The notes under the pieces are model-generated. The model saw nothing but the letters and a program-made list of their open reading frames with translations, searched no databases and was not told the DNA's origin. A program made the position numbers and the translations under genes. From Clostridium sp. (GTDB lineage: Bacteria; Bacillota; Clostridia; Lachnospirales; Lachnospiraceae): a DNA stretch of 10,445 nucleotides. The stretch is from positions 1 to 10,445 of the forward strand of contig JAEDOC010000070.1 of assembly GCA_016302185.1 (NCBI GenBank), given 5' to 3'. Shown one piece after another: positions 1 to 7,284 of the stretch; the stretch's first letter is position 1; each line of letters starts with the position of its first letter.

Positions 1-1
1 A

Positions 2-529
2 GTGGTTGCGGAAGGTATGGAATCCGGCGGTCATATCGGTGAGACTACAACGATGGCTCTGGTGCCGCAGGTGGTGGACGCAGTATCCATCCCGGTAATA
101 GCGGCCGGTGGTATCGGTGACGGAAGAGGCGTGGCAGCCGCGTTTATGCTGGGTGCCGAGGCAGTCCAGGTGGGTACCCGGTTCGTGGTAGCCAAAGAAT
201 CCATCGTTCATGCCAACTACAAGGACAGAGTTATCAAGGCCAAGGATATCGATTCCACCATTACCGGTGTGAGCCATGGCCATCCGGTCAGATGCTTACG
301 CAATAAGATGACCAGGGAATACTTAAAGCTGGAGAAGGAAGGAAAAACTTTCGAGGAGTTGGAGTATTTAACGCTGGGGACACTGCGGAAGGCCGTGATA
401 GAAGGCGATGTGGAGACAGGTACTGTCATGGCCGGACAGATTGCGGGCATGATTAAGAAAGAGCAGACCTGTCAGGAGATCATCGAGGAGATGATGGCTC
501 AGGCAGAGAAGCTGTTGGGCAGAAACTAG
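2..529 (+). CDS. fabK: Enoyl-ACP reductase FabK, C-terminal part (5' end outside window)
   Basis: FMN-dependent enoyl-ACP reductase, the last reductive step of each type II fatty acid elongation cycle in the cytoplasm. The reading frame is open from the window edge, so the first codon here is not the start. About 175 residues remain of a family usually around 310-320, so roughly the N-terminal 40% is missing. Visible hallmarks are the EGMESGGHIG segment near the window start, which carries the histidine expected at the FabK active site, then IPVIAAGGIGDG and AVQVGTRF, which are the FMN-phosphate-binding loops of this TIM-barrel family. The context of fabD, fabG and fabF immediately downstream separates it from general nitronate monooxygenases. 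It ends with TAG, followed by an 84-base gap containing a hairpin before fabD. Confidence 0.93.
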   Translation: MVAEGMESGGHIGETTTMALVPQVVDAVSIPVIAAGGIGDGRGVAAAFMLGAEAVQVGTRFVVAKESIVHANYKDRVIKAKDIDSTITGVSHGHPVRCLRNKMTREYLKLEKEGKTFEELEYLTLGTLRKAVIEGDVETGTVMAGQIAGMIKKEQTCQEIIEEMMAQAEKLLGRN

Positions 530-540
530 GAAACAGAGAG

Positions 541-572
541 AAAAGCTGCGGATGGGGAACGCCGCGGCTTTT
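541..572 (+). other. Intergenic hairpin between fabK and fabD
   Basis: The arms AAAAGCTGCGG (541-551) and CCGCGGCTTTT (562-572) pair over 11 bp with one G-U wobble around a 10-base loop. The T run lies within the right arm and is followed by CCC, so this is a poor intrinsic terminator. It could be a partial terminator that lowers expression of downstream genes, or an mRNA processing or stability element. The pairing is seen directly; the role is inferred. Confidence 0.5.
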
Positions 573-613
573 CCCTCATTGATTTTTTGAAAAATGGATA
601 AAGAGGTAACGCT

Positions 614-1540
614 ATGAGCAAAATTGCATTTATTTTCCCGGGCCAGGGCGCTCAGGTCTGCGGCATGGGACAGGAATTTTATGAGCAGACTGAGACAGGA
701 AAAGAGGTTTTTGATAAAGCATCTGAGCTTCTGGGCTTTTCTGTACCGGAGCTGTGCTTTGAGAAAAATGACAGACTGGATTTGACCGAATACACTCAGC
801 CGGCCATGGTTACCGCAAGCATTGCCATGACGAAGGTGTTTGTGGAGAAGACGGGTATCACTCCGTCAGTGACTGCCGGTTTAAGTCTGGGAGAATATGC
901 AGCCATGGCGGCAGCCGGAGTAATGTCCTGGGAGGACGCAATTGCAACCGTCCGCCAGAGAGGAATCCTCATGCAGGAGGCAGTTCCGGCAGGCTTAGGC
1001 GCGATGGCAGCAGTGCTTGCCATGGACGCACAGAAGATTGAAGAGGTAATTGCTCCCATAGATGGAGTACAGATTGCCAATTATAACTGTCCGGGACAGA
1101 TTGTAATCTCCGGACGGAAGGAAGCAGTGGCAGAAGCATCCGAGCGCTTAAAAGAAGCAGGTGCCAAGAGAGTGCTTCCGCTAAATGTCAGCGGACCGTT
1201 CCATTCCAGCATGCTGACAGAGGCTGGTGAGAAGCTGGGGAAGGTACTGGAAAACGTGGAGGTACATACGCCGCAGATTCCTTATGTGGCCAATGTGACC
1301 GCAGAGTATGTGACGGATGAAAAAGAGGTAAAGCCGCTTCTTAAGAAGCAGGTTTCTTCTTCGGTTCGCTGGGAACAGAGTATCCGCCGGATGATTGCGG
1401 ACGGTGTGGATACCTTTATTGAGATTGGACCGGGCAAGACACTGACCGGTTTCATGAAGAAGATTGACAGAAACGTAAAAGCGTTAAATATAGAGAAGAT
1501 GGAAGATATTGAGAAGGTAAAGGAGGCGCTTACATGTTAA
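614..1540 (+). CDS. fabD: Malonyl-CoA:ACP transacylase FabD
   Basis: Transfers the malonyl group from malonyl-CoA to acyl carrier protein, giving the extender unit for FabF. The 308-residue product has the normal family length. Visible motifs are the N-terminal FPGQGAQ (residues 8-14), the nucleophile elbow GLSLGEYAA with the catalytic serine at residue 91, and the histidine of GPFHSSM at residue 197, which completes the Ser-His pair. The C-terminal IEIGPGKTLTGF is also typical. The start is supported by AGAGG at 602-606, seven bases upstream of ATG. Its 3' end overlaps fabG by 7 bases, which suggests translational coupling. Nothing unusual is seen. Confidence 0.97.
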   Translation: MSKIAFIFPGQGAQVCGMGQEFYEQTETGKEVFDKASELLGFSVPELCFEKNDRLDLTEYTQPAMVTASIAMTKVFVEKTGITPSVTAGLSLGEYAAMAAAGVMSWEDAIATVRQRGILMQEAVPAGLGAMAAVLAMDAQKIEEVIAPIDGVQIANYNCPGQIVISGRKEAVAEASERLKEAGAKRVLPLNVSGPFHSSMLTEAGEKLGKVLENVEVHTPQIPYVANVTAEYVTDEKEVKPLLKKQVSSSVRWEQSIRRMIADGVDTFIEIGPGKTLTGFMKKIDRNVKALNIEKMEDIEKVKEALTC

Positions 1541-2274
1541 CAGGAAAAGTAGCAGTTGTTACCGGCGCCAGCCGCGGAATCGGCCGTCAGATTGCCAGGA
1601 CCATGGCAAGAGAGGGCGCGATTGTCATTGTGAATTACAATGGCTCCGCTGCGAAGGCAGAGGAAGTGGTGAAGGAGATTACGGATGCCGGCGGACAGGC
1701 AGAAGCAATCCAGTGCAATGTCTCTGATTATGCGGCATCTCAGGAATTCTTAAGCAGCGTAATCAGCAAGTACAAGAGAATTGATATTCTGGTAAATAAT
1801 GCCGGAATCACAAGAGACAACCTTCTGATGAAGATGAGCGAGGAAGATTTTGATGCGGTGCTGGATACCAACTTAAAGGGTGCCTTTAACTGCACCAAGC
1901 ATGTTTCCCGCCAGATGTTAAAGCAGAGAAGCGGACGGATCATCAATATCTCTTCCGTTTCCGGTGTGGCAGGCAATGCAGGACAGGCCAATTACTGTGC
2001 ATCCAAGGCGGGTGTGATCGGACTGACCAAGTCTGTGGCCAGAGAGCTGGGCAGCCGAGGGATCACGGTAAATGCGATTGCTCCTGGCTTTATTGAGACA
2101 GAGATGACAGAGGTCCTGCCGGAGGATGTGAAGAAATCCATGGGAGATCAGATTCCGTTAAAGAGATTCGGAAAGACAGAGGATGTGGCGGAGATGGCAG
2201 CGTTTCTGGCATCCGACAAGGCAGCCTATGTGACCGGTCAGGTGATCTGTGTCGACGGCGGCATGGCAATGTAG
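1534..2274 (+). CDS. fabG: 3-oxoacyl-ACP reductase FabG
   Basis: NADPH-dependent short-chain dehydrogenase that reduces 3-oxoacyl-ACP to 3-hydroxyacyl-ACP. The 246-residue length matches the family. The Rossmann cofactor loop TGASRGIG lies at residues 10-17 and NNAG follows near residue 90. The catalytic set is Ser141, Tyr154 and Lys158, in SSVSG and YCASKAG. IAPGFIETEMT and the C-terminal YVTGQVICVDGGMAM are typical of FabG and argue against other short-chain dehydrogenases. The ATG lies inside the last codons of fabD with a strong AGGAGG (1521-1526) seven bases upstream. fabF follows after 27 bases. Confidence 0.97.
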   Translation: MLTGKVAVVTGASRGIGRQIARTMAREGAIVIVNYNGSAAKAEEVVKEITDAGGQAEAIQCNVSDYAASQEFLSSVISKYKRIDILVNNAGITRDNLLMKMSEEDFDAVLDTNLKGAFNCTKHVSRQMLKQRSGRIINISSVSGVAGNAGQANYCASKAGVIGLTKSVARELGSRGITVNAIAPGFIETEMTEVLPEDVKKSMGDQIPLKRFGKTEDVAEMAAFLASDKAAYVTGQVICVDGGMAM

Positions 2275-2301
2275 ACAGAGCAGAAAGATTGAGGGAATAA
2301 G

Positions 2302-3546
2302 ATGGAGAATAGAAGACGTGTTGTAGTAACCGGTATGGGTGCAATCACTCCCATTGGAAATGATGTAGAGACCTTCTGGCAGGGCTTAAAGGAGAAGAAG
2401 CTGGGCTTTGCTCCGATTACCAAATTTGATACAGAAGAATATAAAGTAAAGATTGCCGCTGAGGTAAAGGATTTTGATGCAAAGAAGTACATGGATCCGA
2501 AGGCAGCCAGAAGAATGGAGCTGTTTTCCCAGTATGCCGTGGCAGCCGCCGGACAGGCACTGCAGCAGGCGGGAATCGATATGACGAAGGAAGATCCGTT
2601 CCGTGTCGGCACCAGCATCGGTTCCGGTATCGGCAGCTTACAGGCAGTAGAGAGAGAACATAAGAAGCTTCTGGAGAAAGGACCGTCCCGGGTTAATCCT
2701 CTGCTGGTTCCGCTGATGATCAGCAATATGGCGCTGGGCAATGTTGCGATTCAGTATGGCTTAAAGGGCAAATCCATCGATGTGGTAACAGCCTGCGCCA
2801 GCGGTACCAACTGTATCGGTGAGGCATTCCGTTCTATTCAGCACGGTGAGGCAGATGTGATGGTAGCAGGCGGCTCCGAGGCAGCGGTGACTCCGCTGGG
2901 CGTAGCCGGATTTACTGCGTTAACTGCACTTTCCGCAAATCCGGATCCGACCACCTGTTCCCGTCCGTTTGACAAGAACAGAGACGGCTTTGTCATGGGT
3001 GAGGGCGCCGGAATCGTTGTTCTGGAATCCCTGGAGCATGCGGTAAACCGCGGTGCCAGGATTCTGGCAGAGGTTGTGGGCTACGGCGGAAGCAACGATG
3101 CGTTCCATATTACCTCCCCGGCAGAAGACGGAAGCGGTGCGGCCAAGGCCATGGAAGCGGCCATGAAAGATGCCGGTATCGCTCCGGAGAAAATTGATTA
3201 TGTCAATGCCCATGGCACCAGCACTCACCACAATGATTTATTTGAGACTATGGCAATCAAGCTGGCTCTGGGCGAGCATGCATATCAGGTGAAGGTCAAC
3301 TCCACCAAATCCATGATCGGCCACCTTCTGGGCGCGGCCGGAGCGGTAGAGTTCATTACCTGTGTCAAGACCATTGAGGATGGTTTTGTTCATGCAACCG
3401 CAGGCCTTGCGGAAGAGGATGAGGGCTGTGATCTGGATTACACCAAGGGCGAGGGCGTTTCCATGGATGTGAATTATGCCATCAGCAACTCCTTAGGCTT
3501 TGGTGGTGTAAATGCCAGCCTGGTTGTGAAAAAGTTCGAGGCATAA
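2302..3546 (+). CDS. fabF: 3-oxoacyl-ACP synthase II FabF
   Basis: Elongating condensing enzyme that joins malonyl-ACP to acyl-ACP with loss of CO2. The product is 414 residues, the usual length. The thiolase-fold catalytic triad is present: Cys165 in TACASGTN, His304 in NAHGTSTHHND and His341 in SMIGHLLGAAG. VVVTGMGAITPIGND at the N-terminus and NSLGFGGVNASLV at the C-terminus are standard for FabF; the Cys-His-His arrangement excludes FabH, which has Cys-His-Asn. GAGGG at 2291-2295 sits six bases before the ATG. In many clostridial operons accB comes next, but here it is not found: 103 non-coding bases lead to fabZ. Confidence 0.97.
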   Translation: MENRRRVVVTGMGAITPIGNDVETFWQGLKEKKLGFAPITKFDTEEYKVKIAAEVKDFDAKKYMDPKAARRMELFSQYAVAAAGQALQQAGIDMTKEDPFRVGTSIGSGIGSLQAVEREHKKLLEKGPSRVNPLLVPLMISNMALGNVAIQYGLKGKSIDVVTACASGTNCIGEAFRSIQHGEADVMVAGGSEAAVTPLGVAGFTALTALSANPDPTTCSRPFDKNRDGFVMGEGAGIVVLESLEHAVNRGARILAEVVGYGGSNDAFHITSPAEDGSGAAKAMEAAMKDAGIAPEKIDYVNAHGTSTHHNDLFETMAIKLALGEHAYQVKVNSTKSMIGHLLGAAGAVEFITCVKTIEDGFVHATAGLAEEDEGCDLDYTKGEGVSMDVNYAISNSLGFGGVNASLVVKKFEA

Positions 3547-3573
3547 AAAACATACGGATTATACGAAAGAAAG

Positions 3574-3595
3574 GGCTGCAGGACATTCTGCAGCC
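3574..3595 (+). other. Perfect hairpin in the fabF-fabZ gap
   Basis: GGCTGCAG (3574-3581) and CTGCAGCC (3588-3595) form a perfect 8-bp stem with a 6-base loop. No T run follows, so it is not a standard intrinsic terminator. It lies 16 bases before the FabT-like palindrome. It may stabilise or process the mRNA at the boundary between the upstream fab genes and fabZ-accDA. Pairing is seen directly; function is inferred. Confidence 0.5.
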
Positions 3596-3611
3596 ATACT
3601 TCGAGACGAAA

Positions 3612-3628
3612 ACTTTGAAGTTCAAAGT
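3612..3628. promoter_or_regulatory. FabT-like operator palindrome upstream of fabZ
   Basis: ACTTTGAAGTTCAAAGT is a 17-bp inverted repeat whose two 8-base arms match perfectly around a central G. It has the TTTGA-N3-TCAAA core and flanking A of the pneumococcal FabT box, which I recall as ANTTTGATTATCAAATT. It lies 21 bases before the fabZ start and just upstream of its ribosome site. A FabT-like MarR regulator is encoded at 9425-9868. I could not find a convincing -35/-10 pair around it, so it may control an unseen or weak promoter, or act as a roadblock to transcription coming from fabF. Confidence 0.65.
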
Positions 3629-3649
3629 ATTAAAAGGAGAGAATGTACC

Positions 3650-4072
3650 ATGATGGGTATTAAAGAAATTCAGGAAATTATTCCGCACCGCCATCCGTTT
3701 CTTCTGATCGACTGCATCGAGGAAGTGGTGCCTGGAGAGAGTGCGGTAGGCTATAAATCTGTTACCTACAATGAGCCCTGGTTTGCAGGTCATTTCCCGC
3801 AGGAGCCGGTAATGCCGGGAGTTCTGATTGTGGAAGCACTGGCACAGACCGGCGCGGTTGCCATCTTAAGTCTGGAAGAGAATAAGGGCAAAGTGGCATA
3901 TTTTGGCGCAATCAATAACGCGAAATTTAAGAAAAAGGTGGTCCCCGGCGATAAATTAAAGCTGGAGTGCAAGATCATTAAGAAGAAAGGCCCGGTAGGC
4001 ATCGGCAGCGCAGTGGCTACAGTGGACGGAAAAGTGGCTGTTTCTGCGGAACTGACATTTATGATTGGTTAA
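3650..4072 (+). CDS. fabZ: 3-hydroxyacyl-ACP dehydratase FabZ
   Basis: Hot-dog-fold dehydratase that converts 3-hydroxyacyl-ACP to trans-2-enoyl-ACP. The 140-residue length is typical. IIPHRHPFLLID lies near the N-terminus. The active-site pair is His48 in GHFPQEPVMPG and Glu62 in VEALAQTGA; the 14-residue spacing is that of known FabZ proteins. Two ATG codons in tandem (3650 and 3653) are possible starts; AGGAG at 3635-3639 fits either. An operator-like palindrome just upstream suggests that fabZ and accDA can be regulated apart from fabD-fabG-fabF. accDA begins only 17 bases after the stop, leaving no room for accC, which commonly follows fabZ in relatives. Confidence 0.96.
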   Translation: MMGIKEIQEIIPHRHPFLLIDCIEEVVPGESAVGYKSVTYNEPWFAGHFPQEPVMPGVLIVEALAQTGAVAILSLEENKGKVAYFGAINNAKFKKKVVPGDKLKLECKIIKKKGPVGIGSAVATVDGKVAVSAELTFMIG

Positions 4073-4089
4073 AGATAGAGAGGCGTAGC

Positions 4090-5985
4090 ATGTTTAAGGA
4101 TCTGTTTAAGAAAAACTATACGGTAATCGGAAAAAATACGGGAAAGAGTGCCGGAGTGCCGGAAACGACTGCGGAGCAGCCGGCGGCAGTGACTGCGGCA
4201 CCGGAGAATACCCAGGCTGCAGCACCGGCAGAGAGTGTACCGATGGACCGGAGTGTCCGTGAGTCCGTGAGAGCCGGCAGAACACCGGAGGAAATCAAAG
4301 AGATGTGGCGCCGCTGCAACAAATGTGAGCGCCCGATTCTGGTACAGGCGGTAAAGGATAACTTCTATGTGTGTCCGGAGTGCGGCGGTTATTTCCGTGT
4401 GCATGCGTACCGCAGAATTGAGATGATTATTGACGTGGGAACCTTTGAAGAGTGGGATGAAGAGATGGAGGTTGTCAATCCGCTGAATTTCCCGGGATAT
4501 GAGAAAAAGGTAATGGATGCCCGCGAAAAGAGCAAATTAAATGAAGCGGTGGTTACCGGACGGGGTAAAATTCATGGACAGGATACCGTGATTGCTGTCT
4601 GCGATAACCGTTTCCTGATGAGCAGTATGGGTCACAACGTGGGTGAGAAGATCACCCGTGCGGTGGAGCGCGCAACCGCGGAGAAGCTTCCGGTGATCAT
4701 CTACTGTACTTCCGGCGGCGCCAGAATGCAGGAGGGCATGATCTCCCTGATGCAGATGGCAAAGACCTCTGCAGCGTTAAAACGCCATTCCGAGGCAGGG
4801 CTTCTCTACATCAGTGTTCTGACTGATCCGACCACCGGTGGTGTAACGGCCAGCTTTGCTATGCTGGGCGATATCATCCTGGCAGAGCCGGGTGCACTGA
4901 TTGGCTTCGCCGGTCCGCGTGTTATCGAGCAGACCATTCATCAGAAGCTGCCGGAAGGCTTCCAGAGAGCGGAATTCCAGTTAGAGCACGGATTTGTGGA
5001 TCAGATCGTGGAACGTAAGGATCAGAAGAAGGTTCTGGGTCGCCTGCTGAAGCTTCACGCGGCCGGTCAGAGCTGGAAGGACTGGAGCGAAGAAAAGAAT
5101 GCGGTCGGTTCCGGTCAGACGGGCGCTTCTTCCCTGCAGAGCTGCCGGGCACCGTTCTCCGGAATCATGCGCCAGAAGACACTGGATAAGATTGCAGGCC
5201 GTCAGCAGGATGCCTGGGATGCGGTTCGCTGCTCCAGAAGCGCCGGCCGTCTGGTTGCCAGTGATTACATCCGGGTTCTCTTTGATGAATTCTGCGAGAT
5301 GCACGGCGATCGCTATTTCGGGGATGATCCGGCGATTATCGGCGGTGTGGCTTCCTTCTATGGTATGCCGGTGACCGTGATTGGTCAGGAGAGAGGAAAG
5401 ACCCCGAAGGACAGCATGAAGAGAAACTTTGGTATGCCGGAGCCGGAGGGCTACCGGAAGGCCCGCCGTCTGATGAAGCAGGCGGAGAAGTTCGGTCGTC
5501 CGATCATCTGTTTTGTAGATACGCCGGGTGCTTATTGCGGCATGCAGGCAGAAGAGCGGGGCCAGGGTGAGGCTATCGCGAGAAACTTATTTGAGATGTC
5601 TGACCTGAAGGTGCCGGTATTAACGCTGATTACCGGACAGGGAGGAAGCGGCGGTGCGCTGGCACTGGCAGTTTCCAATGAGGTCTGGATGATGGAAAAT
5701 GCAACCTATTCCATCCTGTCTCCGGAAGGCTTTGCATCCATTCTCTGGAAGGATGCGCAGAAGGCCAGCGAGGCAGCGAAGGTGATGAAGATGACCGCCA
5801 GAGATCTCTATGATCTGGGCATGATTGAGCGTATCATTTCCGAGGATCAGCCGGCAACTGCTGACAATATTGAGCTGATTGGCCAGATCATTGATAAGCA
5901 CATGAGAGAATTCTTCAAATCCTGCTCCGAGAGAACACAGGATGAAATTGTAACCCAGAGATACGACCGGTTCCGCAGGATCTGA
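4090..5985 (+). CDS. accDA: Fused acetyl-CoA carboxylase carboxyltransferase, beta-alpha (AccD-AccA)
   Basis: Carboxyltransferase component of acetyl-CoA carboxylase: moves the carboxyl group from biotinylated AccB to acetyl-CoA to form malonyl-CoA. One 631-residue frame carries both subunits. Residues about 70-325 are AccD: a Cys4 zinc ribbon (Cys76, 79, 95, 98), then TSGGARMQEG and TTGGVTASFAMLGD. Residues about 360-631 are AccA: ASDYIRVLFDEF, HGDRYFGDDPAI, TPGAYCGMQAEERGQ and GQGGSGGALALAVSN, with little of the N-terminal helical region of free-standing AccA. Residues about 18-55 form an Ala/Pro/Glu-rich, low-complexity stretch before the zinc ribbon, longer than I expect for AccD. There is no biotin-attachment motif (EAMKM type), so this is not a fused AccB. 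AGAGAGG lies six bases before the ATG. AccB and AccC must be encoded elsewhere. Confidence 0.96.
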   Translation: MFKDLFKKNYTVIGKNTGKSAGVPETTAEQPAAVTAAPENTQAAAPAESVPMDRSVRESVRAGRTPEEIKEMWRRCNKCERPILVQAVKDNFYVCPECGGYFRVHAYRRIEMIIDVGTFEEWDEEMEVVNPLNFPGYEKKVMDAREKSKLNEAVVTGRGKIHGQDTVIAVCDNRFLMSSMGHNVGEKITRAVERATAEKLPVIIYCTSGGARMQEGMISLMQMAKTSAALKRHSEAGLLYISVLTDPTTGGVTASFAMLGDIILAEPGALIGFAGPRVIEQTIHQKLPEGFQRAEFQLEHGFVDQIVERKDQKKVLGRLLKLHAAGQSWKDWSEEKNAVGSGQTGASSLQSCRAPFSGIMRQKTLDKIAGRQQDAWDAVRCSRSAGRLVASDYIRVLFDEFCEMHGDRYFGDDPAIIGGVASFYGMPVTVIGQERGKTPKDSMKRNFGMPEPEGYRKARRLMKQAEKFGRPIICFVDTPGAYCGMQAEERGQGEAIARNLFEMSDLKVPVLTLITGQGGSGGALALAVSNEVWMMENATYSILSPEGFASILWKDAQKASEAAKVMKMTARDLYDLGMIERIISEDQPATADNIELIGQIIDKHMREFFKSCSERTQDEIVTQRYDRFRRI

Positions 5986-6015
5986 CAGGGGCCCGGCGAA
6001 TTACGGGATGGAAAA

Positions 6016-6020
6016 GAGGG
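6016..6020 (+). promoter_or_regulatory. Ribosome binding site that sets the start of the FabK-like gene
   Basis: GAGGG lies eight bases before ATG 6029. The in-frame ATG at 6008 has its nearest purine-rich stretch about 16 bases away, so 6029 is the better start. Confidence 0.6.
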
Positions 6021-6028
6021 CAAGAGCT

Positions 6029-7129
6029 ATGAGTAGATTAAAACCGCTGAAAATCGGGGATTTGACGGCAAGACTTCCTATTATTCAGGGCGGTATGGGG
6101 GTAGGCATCAGCCTTTCCTCTCTGGCAGGGACGGTGGCAAAGGAAGGCGGTATCGGACTGATCTCCACCGCACAGATTGGCTTCCGTGAGCCAGACTTTT
6201 CACAGGATTCTCAGAAGGCGAATCTGCGTGCCATGGGACGTGAGATGGAGAAGGCACGCCGTATATCTCCGGATGGAATTATTGGCTATAATATCATGGT
6301 AGCGACAAGAAATTACGCGGAGTATGTGAAAACCGCGGTAAAAGCAGGAGCAGATCTGATTGTCTCCGGCGCCGGACTACCGGTTCGTCTGCCGGAGCTG
6401 GTTCGGGGTTCAAGGACGAAGATCGCACCGATTGTTTCCTCTATCAAATCGGCTTCGGTCATCTGCAAAATGTGGGATCGGAAGTATAAATGTGCGCCGG
6501 ATCTGGTGGTGATTGAAGGTCCTCTGGCGGGAGGCCACTTAGGATTTTCCAGAGAAGATCTGGCGGAGTATGGAGTGGACACCCCCAATACGTCCAGAAC
6601 CTATAAAAAAGAGCTCTACGATCAGGAGATTCGAGGGATTATCGCGCTTGTAAAGGAATATGCCGCGAAATACAAGAAGGAAATTCCGGTGGTGACCGCC
6701 GGAGGCATTTACACACATGAGGATGTATTGCATCATATGGAAGAACTTGGAGCAGACGGGGTTCAGGTAGCTACCCGTTTTGTAACCACGGAAGAGTGCG
6801 ATGCGCCGATGGCCTACAAGCAGGCGTATCTGGATGCCAAAGAGGATGATATCATCATCGTGAAGAGTCCGGTCGGCATGCCGGGCCGGGCCATCCGGAA
6901 TCACTTCATGGAAGAAGTAGAGGCAGGAAAAACGAAGGTGGAGCGCTGCTTCCGCTGTCTGGAGCACTGCGATCCGGTGCAGGTACCTTACTGTATTACC
7001 CAGGCGCTAATTAACGCTGCACAGGGTGACGAGAACGAAGCTCTGGTCTTCTGCGGAAGCAATGCGTGGAGATCCAGTAGAATTGAAAAAGTACATGATG
7101 TGATGATGGAGCTGGCCGGAGAATCATAG
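6029..7129 (+). CDS. FabK/nitronate monooxygenase-like FMN flavoprotein (second copy)
   Basis: TIM-barrel FMN protein of the nitronate monooxygenase / FabK superfamily, 366 residues from ATG 6029. Visible are LPIIQGGMGVGIS near the N-terminus, GADLIVSGAGLP, GPLAGGHLGF with the probable catalytic histidine at residue 170, PVVTAGGIYTHED and DGVQVATRF for FMN-phosphate binding. It is longer than FabK and ends in a region with Cys307, Cys310, Cys314 and Cys322 (CFRC, LEHC, PYC), which could bind a metal or Fe-S cluster. It is the last gene of the fatty acid operon, 43 bases after accDA and just before a strong terminator. It may be a second enoyl reductase or may remove a toxic by-product or nitronate; the substrate cannot be told from sequence. 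The superfamily call is firm, the function is not. Confidence 0.88.
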   Translation: MSRLKPLKIGDLTARLPIIQGGMGVGISLSSLAGTVAKEGGIGLISTAQIGFREPDFSQDSQKANLRAMGREMEKARRISPDGIIGYNIMVATRNYAEYVKTAVKAGADLIVSGAGLPVRLPELVRGSRTKIAPIVSSIKSASVICKMWDRKYKCAPDLVVIEGPLAGGHLGFSREDLAEYGVDTPNTSRTYKKELYDQEIRGIIALVKEYAAKYKKEIPVVTAGGIYTHEDVLHHMEELGADGVQVATRFVTTEECDAPMAYKQAYLDAKEDDIIIVKSPVGMPGRAIRNHFMEEVEAGKTKVERCFRCLEHCDPVQVPYCITQALINAAQGDENEALVFCGSNAWRSSRIEKVHDVMMELAGES

Positions 7130-7139
7130 GGCTGGTGAG

Positions 7140-7193
7140 AAAAGCATCTTTCGGAACCGTTTTTGAACGGCCCCGGGGATGCTTTTTTCTTTT
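7140..7193 (+). terminator. Intrinsic terminator of the fatty acid synthesis operon
   Basis: AAAAGCATC (7140-7148) pairs with GATGCTTTT (7178-7186). Within the loop CCGTT (7157-7161) pairs with AACGG (7166-7170), giving a branched structure. A T-rich run (7183-7193, one C) follows. It lies 10 bases after the stop of the FabK-like gene and is the clear end of the operon. Confidence 0.88.
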
Positions 7194-7236
7194 CTTTCAA
7201 TCTTCTTGCGAAATACGGTCAATTTCATGGCGTTGC

Positions 7237-7265
7237 TTGCCGGGGCTCACAGGGCATGGTAGACT
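7237..7265 (+). promoter_or_regulatory. Candidate promoter upstream of the small ORF and ogt
   Basis: TTGCCG (7237-7242), a 17-base spacer and TAGACT (7260-7265), preceded by an extended -10 TGG. It is the only reasonable promoter I see in the 370 bases between the operon terminator and ogt, but neither box is perfect. It would also transcribe the small ORF at 7285. Confidence 0.35.
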
Positions 7266-7284
7266 GTACCTGTAAATTTGAAAA

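Noticed and set aside
584..600. TTTGA-containing AT-rich stretch before fabD as a second FabT box
   Set aside because: Only the left half (TTTTTTGA) resembles the box; the right half does not form the inverted repeat.
2238..2741. Long - strand open frame of 167 codons antisense to fabG and fabF
   Set aside because: It lies opposite well-supported genes, has low-complexity Ser/Pro composition typical of the antisense of biased codons, and no ribosome site or family match that I recognise.
4144..4260. Ala/Pro-rich segment of AccDA as a fused AccB
   Set aside because: There is no biotin-attachment motif or carrier domain, only linker-like sequence.
5099..5374. Second + strand frame inside accDA, near the AccD-AccA junction
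   Set aside because: It lies in the linker and start of AccA in another frame; its Arg-rich composition fits an out-of-frame reading, and the main frame is continuous, so no frameshift is needed.
6539..6967. Long - strand open frame of 142 codons antisense to the FabK-like gene
   Set aside because: It mirrors the codon pattern of the + strand gene; the + strand product has clear domain motifs and the antisense one has none.
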